DNA from: Macquaria australasica | Lineage: Eukaryota > Chordata > Actinopteri > Centrarchiformes > Percichthyidae | Direction: 5' to 3' | DNA: 64,000 nt | Assembly: GCA_005408345.1 (NCBI GenBank) | Contig: SEMN01000008.1 | Coordinates: 558,001-622,000 of the forward strand | Part shown: positions 36,201 to 48,200 of the stretch, piece after piece | Layout of the letters: each line of letters starts with the position of its first letter | How positions within the stretch are numbered: the stretch's first letter is position 1 | Position numbers and translations under genes: made by a program | The notes under the pieces: generated by a model | The model's database searches: none | What the model saw: only the letters and a program-made list of their open reading frames with translations | What the model was told of the DNA's origin: nothing

Positions 36201-39200
36201 GATGGTCAGATGTGTTTGGACACATTGAGAACATACAGTATATAGGGTGTCTCTACATAAATATAAACAATCAGATCCAACCAGGAAGTGGACTAATCTG
36301 GCAGCAGGCAGTCTAGACAGTAACACACTTCTTAAAGATGGACTGTGAATAAACAACTCCAGTTTTAAAGGTCACAAAATGTATGAAGTGGCAGTTTGTA
36401 TTTTAGAAGATGTGAGTAAATGTAATTCAGAAAAGGCATCTGAAAAGTAAAACAAGGCATTTGCAGCTGGCCATAATTTTTTTTTCATCAGTTCTTCTGC
36501 AATGTTTGGATTGATAAAGTGACAGCTGAAAATGCATCCATTGTCATACTCATGAATAATTTAGTAATGCAAAATAGCGGATGTGAATAGGAAAAAAGGT
36601 CATAGATTATAAATTTGATTAAGCAGCTGTTCATAGTGATATGAGATATTTTACGCTTCACTGAATTGAACAATATTTAATTGTGGAAAATCAAAGTGAG
36701 ATATTAAACCATTTGTGCAGATGTGATCTTTACACACGGCTGCATGTTTAAACATGAACGCAGTGTTCGATATTCGCTGTTTTGGCTCATCGGCCAAGGG
36801 GACTGGTAGATGAAAAAAAAATCCACTGCCCAAGCATATTTTTTACTGGCCAAAATAATAAATTGCCTGTCAAACATAAAAGTAAATTGGATGCTTAATC
36901 ATTTTAATCAACTTAAACCTCCTTATCAGACTCCTCATTTTCTACCGTAATCACCCTCCTTGTAAGTACCGCCACATAATAGCTATTTATTTAGCCTAGC
37001 GGTAGCTAGCAGCAGACCGGCGGCAAGTGATAGTTTAGTGAAGTAGCTTATGTCCTGTACGGTAAACCAGTGGTTCCCAACCTTTTTTGTTGAATGTACC
37101 CCCACAGCCCTATCAGATGGGCCTAAGTACCCCTTTATCATACCCCTTTGATAGAAGGGATGGCTTTATACTATTGTTCAATGGTATTTTTAGTAGTTTT
37201 TTTAGAAGTTTGCATTTGTACTGCTGTCATTTGGAGTGACAGAAACTGTCACTGGTTGTGTTGTTTCAACCATTTACAGTATCCTTACTTTTAGCTTTTT
37301 GTTGTCTTTTTTCAGCTTGTCTTTCTGCAGTCTTAATCAACTTAGAGCTGACTCAGGTTGGTGGGAAACTGAGGCATGTCTTGTACAGTCAGACTACCAT
37401 ATTAGTACCATTAACTATAAAGATCAGCATCACACACATTTGTAATCTTACTTGTGTGCTGATTTTTCTCCTAAACACAAATATGTGGATATATATTATC
37501 TATATATATTATAATTTCAATTCTTTTCAAATTATCTGAGTTTCACAATTTTCCATGTACCCCCTGGTAACTGCAGAAGTAGCCCTTGGGGTACAAGTAG
37601 ACCTGGTTTGGAATCACTGTGGTAAACAGTGCAGAGAAACTAGGAGCGCTCAAGACGGTCAGTTTCGCAGGACTGTTTACACGCGTGTAAAAACACATAT
37701 GGTAGTGTGAGTGTGTGTGTGTGTGCGTGAGAAACTCCAACACAGACAGCAGAGGACAGAAGCAGTGTGCCCGCCGGTGTGGCAGATAGCCTTCCGAGAT
37801 TTACTTGCCAAATGGAAAATCTACCCGCATTTGGTGCTCGGCAGGTGTTAATTTCGAACCCTGCATGAATGCACATGCAGAATCCTCTCCGTAAGTTACG
37901 AGTCAGTGCTGTGGAAAGATTAAGACACCGATAGCTAAAAGCACAAGTCAGGTTGTTTTTGCTCTTAATGTAAGCAAGGGTATCCATAAGAAGTGGTAAG
38001 AGTCCAATAGGCTGCATTGTTCTTTACTTCCCACAGTATGACAGAAATAACATACTGATGATTTTGCTGTTTTAAGAGCCTGACCAGTAGAGGGGTAAAC
38101 ACTGTTATCCTGAGGATGGCACTTATGGAAAGGCCATAAGAACATAAGGATTCATCCTCTGTTGACTGCTATTAACCACAGAAACTCTCATGGTAATTCA
38201 GGAGGTTTGGACATTCCTTATTATGGATTGAAAATTTTGACTTGATGATGATTAATCATAAGGCCAACATCCTCTGGAGATCTTGAAAATTCTTAACAAT
38301 GACTAAAAATTGTCATCTGTCTTTCGTCATGTGCATTTTGTATGGAGAATGCAGGTCTCCATTTGTCTGATCCAGTCATGTGTCTCAGAATGTGACCTTG
38401 GACTGTACGGTAATAGTTTTACCAGTTTGTTCTCCAACTAAATGGACTGTGACCAGAATTGGAGGCTGTATATCTGTTGGCAGATTTGTCAGGGTCAGCG
38501 TCTGGAGCACTAGCAATATTTGACAGCATGTATTTTGTTATGTGGGAGGTCATTGGCTGGGCCCATCTCCTCACCTGACTTCAAACAAGACCAATCACGT
38601 CACTACAGAACATCAGGGTCATAAAACTGATGAAATGGTGCGTATTCCTTCTTAGTAAGTTGTTTTATATACATCTGTTATTATGGCTAGGAAACGGTTT
38701 GTTTTTTTCCCCTACACTGCTGAAGCCTGAATTACTACAGTACTGTTGCCTCACTTAGCTACACTGATGCCTGTTTGTGGGCTGTAAAGATACAGATGTG
38801 TAGCCATCTATCATCGTCATTAATCTAGACTTGGTGAAGGCCGGAATAATAAAAGATCCAACAGCAAAGCTACCCTCTTTAGCTTGCAAGCTCTGTGCCA
38901 ATCTGTTATGTCTACAGTCAAGAGTCTTAAGGGAGGCAACTGGAGCAGCTGAAACTGTACTCCTGCAGAAGGCTAGTGAAATGCTGAATACCAGACGTCT
39001 GTATTCTCAGATGCCTTGTAAAACTCAATAGCTCTGCATAGATAAATGGACAGACTGACCCCATTTGCATTGCCTGTCACAAAACACATTAATAAAACTA
39101 CTTATTTAAAAAAGAAATATGCATTGTAAATGTTAAAAAGACCACCACTGTTGCTTGGGTTATGTTAAGAAATACAAAAAAACGTGCTCTCTAATTCTGG

Positions 39201-42200
39201 GCACGACTGCCAAAACCCTCATGTGGCTCCTCAAATTCTCTTGGACTTGAAGGTGATTCTGAAATGGCTTGCTACAGATGGCAGCAATCACATGCGTATC
39301 CTAAATTTTAGGGTAAAAGTGAGAATTACTGGGTGTTCAGACCAAAAATGGCAAAGCAAGGGGCTGTGTTTGTGTGGGTGCCTTTGTCCTGCAATTAAAC
39401 AAACATGTTTGATCCTGTATTTCTATTTGTAATGTTCATGCATATATTGTGCTTAGTATAATTAGATTTATACTCAGTCATGTATCTGACCGAAATGTGT
39501 GAACCCAACCTATATCATCGTGCATTACCTCATAATGCCGTTGGCAAACAAAGTTATTTTTTCACAGTGGGGGTTTAAACAAGACTAAAGACACAGAGAA
39601 TAAACTACTGCAATCAAGCTTCATCTTCTAGAAAAAAAAGAAGAAAAATCCTTATTTGATTTATTGTTGCTACAATGCTATAATATGGGTCTGTGCCAGA
39701 ACTGACAAGTGGCCAGCAGCAACAAGCCAACAATATCAGCCCTCCTCTCCCATCAGTCTATTCATGTTGTCAAACTTTACAACCAGCACCAGAAGCACTT
39801 TCAGCTGTATTTAATATGAAGGAGGAGGTATTGCTTTAGATGGTAAGGGGGGTGTCTGGGATGCCATAAATCACCGTTGATATACTCAACCTTACACACT
39901 GGAGAATTATTGCCTGCCAAAGGTTTTTGAGTGTCATGACGGCATGGCCTTCTGTCCTACACAGTCACAAGGGTTGGGCTGATGAAGTTATAGTTAGAAC
40001 TGGATTTATTGCCTTAAAATAAGCTCCAATACTCGTGATGGTATGATCACATTTGGAAAAGCCAGAAGTTGTTTGTGTACAGCTTTTATTCTTAAGACTG
40101 GAGCTTTACTATCTGACTAAAGAAAAGGCTTATTGCTGCTGACTGACACTAGTGCTGGCTTCACATAGTAAGTTAAAGGCACAATTTGTGATCCAAAATG
40201 AGAGTTTTTCTCCACTACCAAAAATCAAACCACTAGTTATTTTTAATACAGGGATAACACTAGACAGTAACTACCTTTAAGTTGTTATTATAGTTATCTA
40301 AGCTTGTTTAAGGTTGGTTTACATCTGTAATATTTAGTAACAGAGCGGGAAAACTGGCCTGTTTTTTCTATTATGATCAGTTGAGAAACACTGCAGACTT
40401 CATCAAGCAAAATGCAGATATTCCATCTATGACAAAGTTATTGATGTTATTATTTATCAAATGTATATGGTGGGAAAATACAGATTGGGCTTATAATCAA
40501 GGAAGTTGAGCAGTCCTTGTCAACTTATATTATCACCAGAAAGCTTTGCCTCAGATGATTGACAAAGTAGGAAATGCGTTGTTGGAAGTACCAGTGGCTT
40601 CCATTGTGTACACCTTGCAGTGTCTTTGTCATTGATTCAATTCATGTGATGTATTTACCATTTAAACACAAACACCTGGTGTATATGACTTGGTCACAGC
40701 GTTTTGAGTTGGCAAGGACTACCTGAATGCATCATTTAAAAATCTTAACAGAGCATGATGGCTTGTGGAATACTGAGATCATCAAATGATATGTCAGTTG
40801 TGTCCTTAATATTTGAGCAAAAGTAGCTGCATTTCTCAGCTGTGTTGGAGGAAACCCTTGGAGCACATCTTGTGCATATTGTGATACTGTGATACAGAAG
40901 TGATCTGTTTAGAGTGTACCCTGCTCCAGTCCAATGCATGCTGGGACAGGCTCTGTGGGTTAACAACATATTTCTTCATCTTTCTTGATTCATAATTTTA
41001 TGTGTTAAGGTGTGCTGCTTGTTTAAGTTTGTGACCCTTAACAATGATTTTCTCAGGGTAAAGTGATTCCAGAAAATTATAGTCACGTGTCATGTCTGGT
41101 TCATTGCACACCATACAACCATTTCTTCATCAAGAGTGCGAGATGTTGCAGGTGTTGTATGATTAATTTGTATCAAAAGTCAAAGTGAATCCCTCTATTT
41201 TCTCTTCCTTTCAGCGGACTACAGCACCAGTGAGATGCTAGTGAACATGGGCAACCTGCCCCTGGATGAGTTTTACCCTGCCGTGGCAATCGTCACTCTG
41301 ATGCGCATCCTGAGAGATCCTTCACTTTCCAACCACCATACTATGGTGGTCCAGGCTGTCACCTTCATCTTTAAGTCTCTGGGCCTCAAGTGTGTCCAAT
41401 TCCTGCCCCAGGTCATGCCCACGTTCCTCAATGTCATCCGGGTCTGTGATGCCAGTATCCGAGAGGTAGGTATCTACAGAATAAGAGGAAAGAGGCTGGC
41501 TGGTTGATTTGTTATCTGTTTACTTCAGGCTGATGAGGTCAGTTATCCTCTCAAGCAAGTCTCTGACTCTTTTTCCTTTCTGTGCTCTTTTTGTTCTCCA
41601 GTTCCTCTTCCAGCAGATGGGAATGGTGGTGTGCTTTGTGAAGATCCATATCCGCCCCTACATGGATGACATCTTCACCCTCATCAGAGTGAGTAACTGT
41701 AGCAATACCCCCCCGACCCCAATCCAATCTCAAACACAGATCCTCCAGCCCCTCTTATTTTCCTGTGGGTCAGGCAAACAGCTGCAAACTCTTAATTGCG
41801 CTCAGTTGTGCTCTCCACTTTCCTCATTAGGAGTAATGTGTTCAGGGCCCCTGAATGAAGTCTGGCCCCATGTCACACATTAGTACACATCATATGTGGT
41901 GTGGGTCTTAACTAGTTTAAGATTAAAGAGGCTGCAGGACTAGGAGAATGTGATAAGTTATTAGGATAATATTCTTTTTACTCTCCCCTTTAGTTTGGCT
42001 CATTATTTAGAATTACACTTTCTAACAGCTGTATAGCTCTGATGGACATTTCCACTCATTCCACTCCAAATTATCTTAAGAGAAAACTGGGGAGGAGTCC
42101 TGACATTCACCCTTATCACATGATGTGGAACAACTGCTAAAGCCATAGCCCTTGCACTTGCACAAACACACTTGTCTAGCACATAATTGTTATAGCAAGG

Positions 42201-45200
42201 CACAAAATATCATATGACTGCCCTGTATCGGAATCTTAGTAACACTGTTACCGACACTGTTGCAATGACGGTAACTCCTCCTGGAGAAAAGCAATTGAGA
42301 GAACTGGACCACTGCCTCAAGTCCCTCTGAGTTAATAAAAAGCAAGTTTAACAAAGAATCTATTCATTTGTGCTTCAGCTCAGCTCCTGCATCCAGATGA
42401 GGGGGCTGGAATAGCCATTCAGGATGTACACTCACTTGCTCTCTAGTCAGTTGCCACAGGCAGGGAAAGCAGGAAGTTGGGGGCTGCTTGAGACCTCTGG
42501 TCACTGACAAAACACGTCCGCCAGATCTCACAGCTGAAGCCCATTGACTGATTGACGTATTGCGTGACTTCAAGTCTTCCACCTTAACTCCAATTGCTAT
42601 TATCTCTAATGAACTCAGTGGCCATGCCTAGATTTTCCAAAATGGTGTCATAAGCCACACAGAGACGTGATGTCAGTCCCAGTTGACAGGAAATTGTCTC
42701 CATTCCTCACCATCTAGTATCGTGACGCTCCAGCTCTGCCTCTGGCATGTGAAAGCTTTTTATTTTCAGAGGGAAATCTATCCAAATATCTCTCTCACAT
42801 TCAGCTTCTTGGTGGAAACACATTTTGACCCCCACAAACCCTCAGCACTATACAAGAGCATGGTGGATGAGGTAGTGCTTTGTATTAAGTGCTTTGGATG
42901 TACCTTTTGAATATTGTTAACATTTATATTCAGAAATTGGACTCACATTAATTTAGGTCACACTTTTTTAGGACAAACGTATAACTTAGCTTGGGTATTA
43001 TTAGTTTTGTTCATTTTTAGATCACACTGTACAATTTAGGAGAAATTTGGCCAAGGGATTCTCTACAAAGTCTGACCTGCTAACATTATTTAACTGTTGT
43101 TGTTCAGTAAGGTGATAAACTAATTGTTTGCACATAATATTAGAGCTGGGAAACATCAGCAGCATCAGGTAAGTAGGAGTGTTAATAATCAGAATCTGAA
43201 CTTCTGTAGTGTGCATTTGCCTTGCAAGGACAGTATTCCTTAGTTTATCAGTTTTTGAAGAAATACTCCATATATGTTCTATTACTAATTCATGCCAACA
43301 TATTATGTTCTGTCCTGTAGGAGTACTGGACACCAAACAACCCCATGCAGAACACCATCATCCTTCTGATCGAGCAGATTGTGGTGGCACTGGGTGGAGA
43401 GTTCAAGCTCTACCTGCCTCAGCTTATCCCACACATGCTGCGTGTCTTCATGCATGACAACAGCACCGGGCGCAGTGTCACCATCAAGGTGAGTGTAACC
43501 TGATGCAGTTAGATGACAAAATCACCAATCTTGCTGTGCGATTATAGGCCTACACCTGGCTAAAGTAGTGTATGTCATTATTTTCCATGAACTCAAAAGT
43601 ACAATCTGTTATTGAAGTGTATTCTGGACTACCAGGCTGTTGAAGCTTGCTGAAGAGAGAGCTGCTGAACAAAAGCTATTGTCACTCCCAAATTGATTCA
43701 CAGGGCTTTTACTGCACAAAATAATACTAGATAACAAATTCTAAGCTATTATTATTTTCCAATGCTGCTAAAGGTTTATTCAGCAGTAAACTTTTTTTTT
43801 TTTGTGAGAAACAGATAAAATGTTTTAGTTTTTCTTTGCATCTACATGTCAAAATGTTCAGTTGAGTCTTTAACTGTGACACATGGAAGTTTAACATGTC
43901 ATTAGATTCAATTATAATAACGAGCTGTGTTGAAATCCAGTTATTGCAGCAGGAAAGTGTACAGGATAAATCAGGGAAGAAAAGGAACATAAACATAAAT
44001 TGAATTGAAAAAAGGAAAACTATACAGATTTGACAAATTGAGAGGTTACAGAAATGAATCCAGTAAGGCTGTAATTGAAATTGTTGTCACATAGCTGGAA
44101 CAGCTTTCAGAACCCTCAGCAGAGACATAACAAATGAAAAATATTGCTTGGAAACAGTTTAATGCTGCCATGAATGCTTACTTAGAGTGCAGAGAAGTTG
44201 CTGAAATAAAAAAGAAATTGAGTCATTTGAAAATACTTGCAATAACAACAGACCAAACGGCCTGTTGTGGCCCGGTGCATCGGTAGTATCATCAGAGAGA
44301 CCTCAGTGTGTATACTTTTTAATGATGCACTCCCTGCATATTGCATCATGTTCCAAGCCCTCGAGCAGTCCAACATTTTCCATTTTGTCACTGTCAATTT
44401 CTTAGTGTTGACTTTTACATTATTTAACTAGTGGCCGTAGTTCAAACCTCATTTCTAACTCTCGCTTTCCAATGACATGGATGGCAGTTATTCAGTCCTG
44501 TCTAAATGCATTTGATAATGCTCTGAGAGAACCTATAGTAGCCTAAGCGTCTATATTATAAATAAGGACAGAGACTGTCAGTGTTGTCAAACTTCTTTTC
44601 TATTTGCAAAGTGAGTGCAGGACAGTGGCCGAGGTTAATGACACTAAAATGTTTGATAAAATGCAAATTTGTGGACTGCTGTTGTTAGCATGCTAGCCAT
44701 GCTTGCTCCAGCAGTTTATGTTTACAACCCGACCCACACTATTTCCTGTTCCCCCTGCTTTTGGCTACACCACACAAGTAAATTTCTGCTGGCGGATTTC
44801 GGTCTGACTCCAAGCAGGACAAACCCTGAGCAAGAGAAAGATGTATAGAAAAAAGTAAAAATCACTGGCACATTTAGATGTGCTTGTAGTTGTACTCTAC
44901 AGAGGGGTTAGGTTGAGTCCCTACTAAAATATGGATAACTTGACACAAAATATGTGCTAAATATCTTCACACAGAAATATAAGGTAGCTGTAATAGAGAA
45001 GAGTTAAAGTTTAGTGCCCATAAGTAATAATGGCAGTGAAACCGTAATATGCATGTCCCAGTATAGCATGATCCAGAATAATGTGTTACATAACTGACTT
45101 TGTTTGTGTAGGTCAGAGTTGACCACTCGGCTCACTCAGACATTTGACAGCTGTACTGATTAATGGAGAAAAAGTGACACGTTGTGTGTCATAAATCTGG

Positions 45201-48200
45201 TAGAGAATGCGCACTAACTAGATTGAAAAGATCATATGTCTGATTTGAGTTGTTATTTGAGAAGATAACTTAATTTTGTTAGGACTGCCAAGACGAGTGT
45301 GTTTTATATGAACTCTCATCACTCCACACTCTTTCAGTAAGCACAGGAGCTCAGCCCACAGTTGACTTATTGGGGTGCTGTTTTCTGTTCGTGGTTTCCA
45401 TTGATATCAATCAAGGCCATTCAGGTCTGAGACATCCACTTGTAATACAGCAGTTCAAAGACAGCATAGACCTGTAACTAACACACTCTCCTGTTTCAGC
45501 AGCTGCTGCCAGTAGTTGTCGGGGTTTTCCCTCAAACCCTAAATCATGGTTTGGGCACAGACCACAAAGACAGAATCATAAGAAGCACGGTCATCTAGTG
45601 CTCTCTCCTCTGGTGCTGTTGTCTCAGAGTCTGCAGTATTAGATAACCCAGCAGCCCACAATCTGGATAGTCTTTAACTCAGGCCTGGGTCTGGAGCCTA
45701 ATCTTTAGCACAAAATGGGGGAACTGGGAATCGGGTTACCCTCTCGTCCAAAGGAAAAGAAAAGAAAAACATACTTCCATCATTTCAAGGAGCTGTTCTG
45801 CCACCACCACCCCTCAGCACACACATGCACACACACCTCCACCTCGGCTTCCTGCTGTCTCGTCGTGCACAATTCAGACATGGGGGGTGTAGGTGTGGGG
45901 AAAGAGCAGAAGTGGTCATGGTGCGTGTTGGGGGCTGGGTGGGTTTGTTGGCTGCAACATACGTCATCCTTTAAGACCACAAGCTATCAATACACACTGT
46001 GCTCACACACGCTCCACACAACATGATGTGACTATTAGACCAAACTTTTCCCAAAAAACAACCACACAGCTAATGTTACATTTTTTATTGTGGACCGCTG
46101 GCTGGATGGAAGCGGCACTCATAATACCCAGTGAGCCCTGTAACCGTAGTGATCCATTTATGAACTTTTAGACTGTTGTGTCGTGACAGCTTCAAGGCGC
46201 GTGTGACACATTCAGGTAAGGTGTTGACCTATTAGAAATTGAAACAAAGCGATATATGAATACCAGACGTGTCTGTTCTCTATAACAATAAAACCATTGA
46301 TTTAGAATACCATTAACCTAAAGGGTAGATGGTAAAGAATGTTTTAAAAAAAAAAATTTATTCAGAACTTGTGCTTACCATAGATATATTCATGCCAATG
46401 TATCTGCATAGATAGATCAGTGTTGGATCAGTGTCGGACAGTGTATTGTAGTGGTTTGAAGATGTGGGTCGTTTTGTTTACGTTTTATTTGCATTTTTGC
46501 AAAAAAACAGGGACATCAAGGTTATATAGTATAGTATAGTATACCACTGCTGCCCCACGAGCATGCCTCATGTTGTGTGTTCATATGTGGAGTTGAAATA
46601 AGCCATATTTGTAGCTGTATTGCACTTTGTATTGTATTTTATGGTCTGTGTGCTGTGAAGTGACATACAAATAAGATATTCACGCATTCATTCACTCATA
46701 GCATCGCACAATTTCCCTGGAAGGCTAGCATGTGTGCCAGCACCTTGCTGAAATAAAACACCATCCGGCTTTTCTTTAAGGATTCCTGAAAAAGTTCATT
46801 TAGCCATAACAAGCTCATTAAAATGAACTGCTCATGTTAAGTGTTGCGGTATGTGACTAAGCAGTGTGTGCTCTCCTTTGCAGATGCTCAACGCCATCCA
46901 GCTGTTTGGTGCCAACCTAGACGACTACCTGCACTTGCTGCTGCCTCCCATTGTCAAGCTGTTTGATGCCCCTGATGTGCCCCTGCAGGCCCGCAAGTCA
47001 GTACTACACATAGCTGTCCCTGCCCCCATGTACATTTGCACCACAGAAATGGAAAACGATACCAGAAAGAGGAGCAGGGTTCCACTGGTAGAATTCTTTA
47101 CAGCACAACATTTTTATGTGCAGGCAAACCATGTCCTCTAGGCTATTTTAAAAAAAGTCCTTTGGAGCAGGCCATGTCTCCCTGTCCTACTAATATATAA
47201 ATGAAGCTGAGCGTTTTGTGTTTATCTGTTTTTCCTCTGTGTGGCTTAGGGTTGCCTTGGAGACACTGGACCGGCTGACAGAGTCCCTGGACTTCACCGA
47301 CTACGCTTCACGCATTATCCACCCGATTGTTCGGACACTTGACAGCACGCCTGAGCTGCGCTCCACCTCCATGGACACCCTGTCCTCATTAGTGTTCCAG
47401 TTGGGCAAGAAGGTAACTATGGCTGTCCCCAGGGCTCCCGTTAGATGTAGCTATTATTCAGAAGACTAATTCCAGCCTCCCTACTGCTGGCTTCACATGA
47501 ACAGCATTTCGGTAACCCCCACCCCCCCAAACTTTATAACTTCCTGCCAGACTGCTGATGTCATTGACCATTTGGCAGCGGGGGTGGGGGGGGTGGGGGG
47601 GGGTGTTTATGAGAGTGGATGAGGTCACATTTACCCCTCCCTCTCCTCCCGAACTTTCCCCTCCCTTATCCCTAAACCCTCCTATCGTTTTCAGGCCTAA
47701 CCTCAGAACCACCAGCCCACATGTGGCCGGGTCTGGCAATAAACGTGCAGGGGAAGCTTTTGATCTGAGACTCATGGTGGTTAGATACAAGTGCAGGATA
47801 CTAAGTTATTTGGCTGATGGCAAGGGGAAAGAGGTAGCAAGAATAAACCACATAAAAGAACACATGCACCCTTTTATTTACTCTCCTTCCATCCCCTCTT
47901 ATTTTCAGTACCAGATCTTCATCCCCATGGTGAACAAAGTGATGCTGAAGCACAGGATCAACCACCAGCGTTATGACATACTAATATGTCGCATTGTTAA
48001 GGTAAGTCCCCCCAATATATCCAGGTTTTCTCAAAAACATATTAAACCAATTGATACTGCACACATTTCCAACATGTCTCCTGAATTCATGAGCATATGT
48101 TCATTGTTCTCTTGCCTCTTGCCCAGTCAGGCCCAAACATGACACAGAGTAACTGCACATGGTCAAGCAAGAAATTACATAATCATAAATAAACATTTTT

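Larger units (their letters stand above)
35773..41214 (+). other. mtor intron 18 (5.4 kb)
   Basis: The largest complete mtor intron in the window. It carries the nested hAT-like pair at 36761-37863 and an element-like start (AGTTAAAGGCACAATTTGTG) near 40171. Open frames at 38831-39031 and elsewhere have no recognisable protein content. Confidence 0.75.

Noticed and set aside
38831..39031. 66-codon frame in mtor intron 18
   Set aside because: No recognisable domain and no splice sites joining it to mtor; exons 18 and 19 join in frame without it.
45715..46171. Frames of about 90-100 codons in mtor intron 21
   Set aside because: Composition is CA-rich and G-rich low complexity, and no homologous protein is recognised.
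47558..48142. 194-codon plus-strand frame overlapping mtor exon 24
   Set aside because: It is intron read-through plus the exon 24 frame. The mTOR part is only 47909-48001, bounded by good splice sites.
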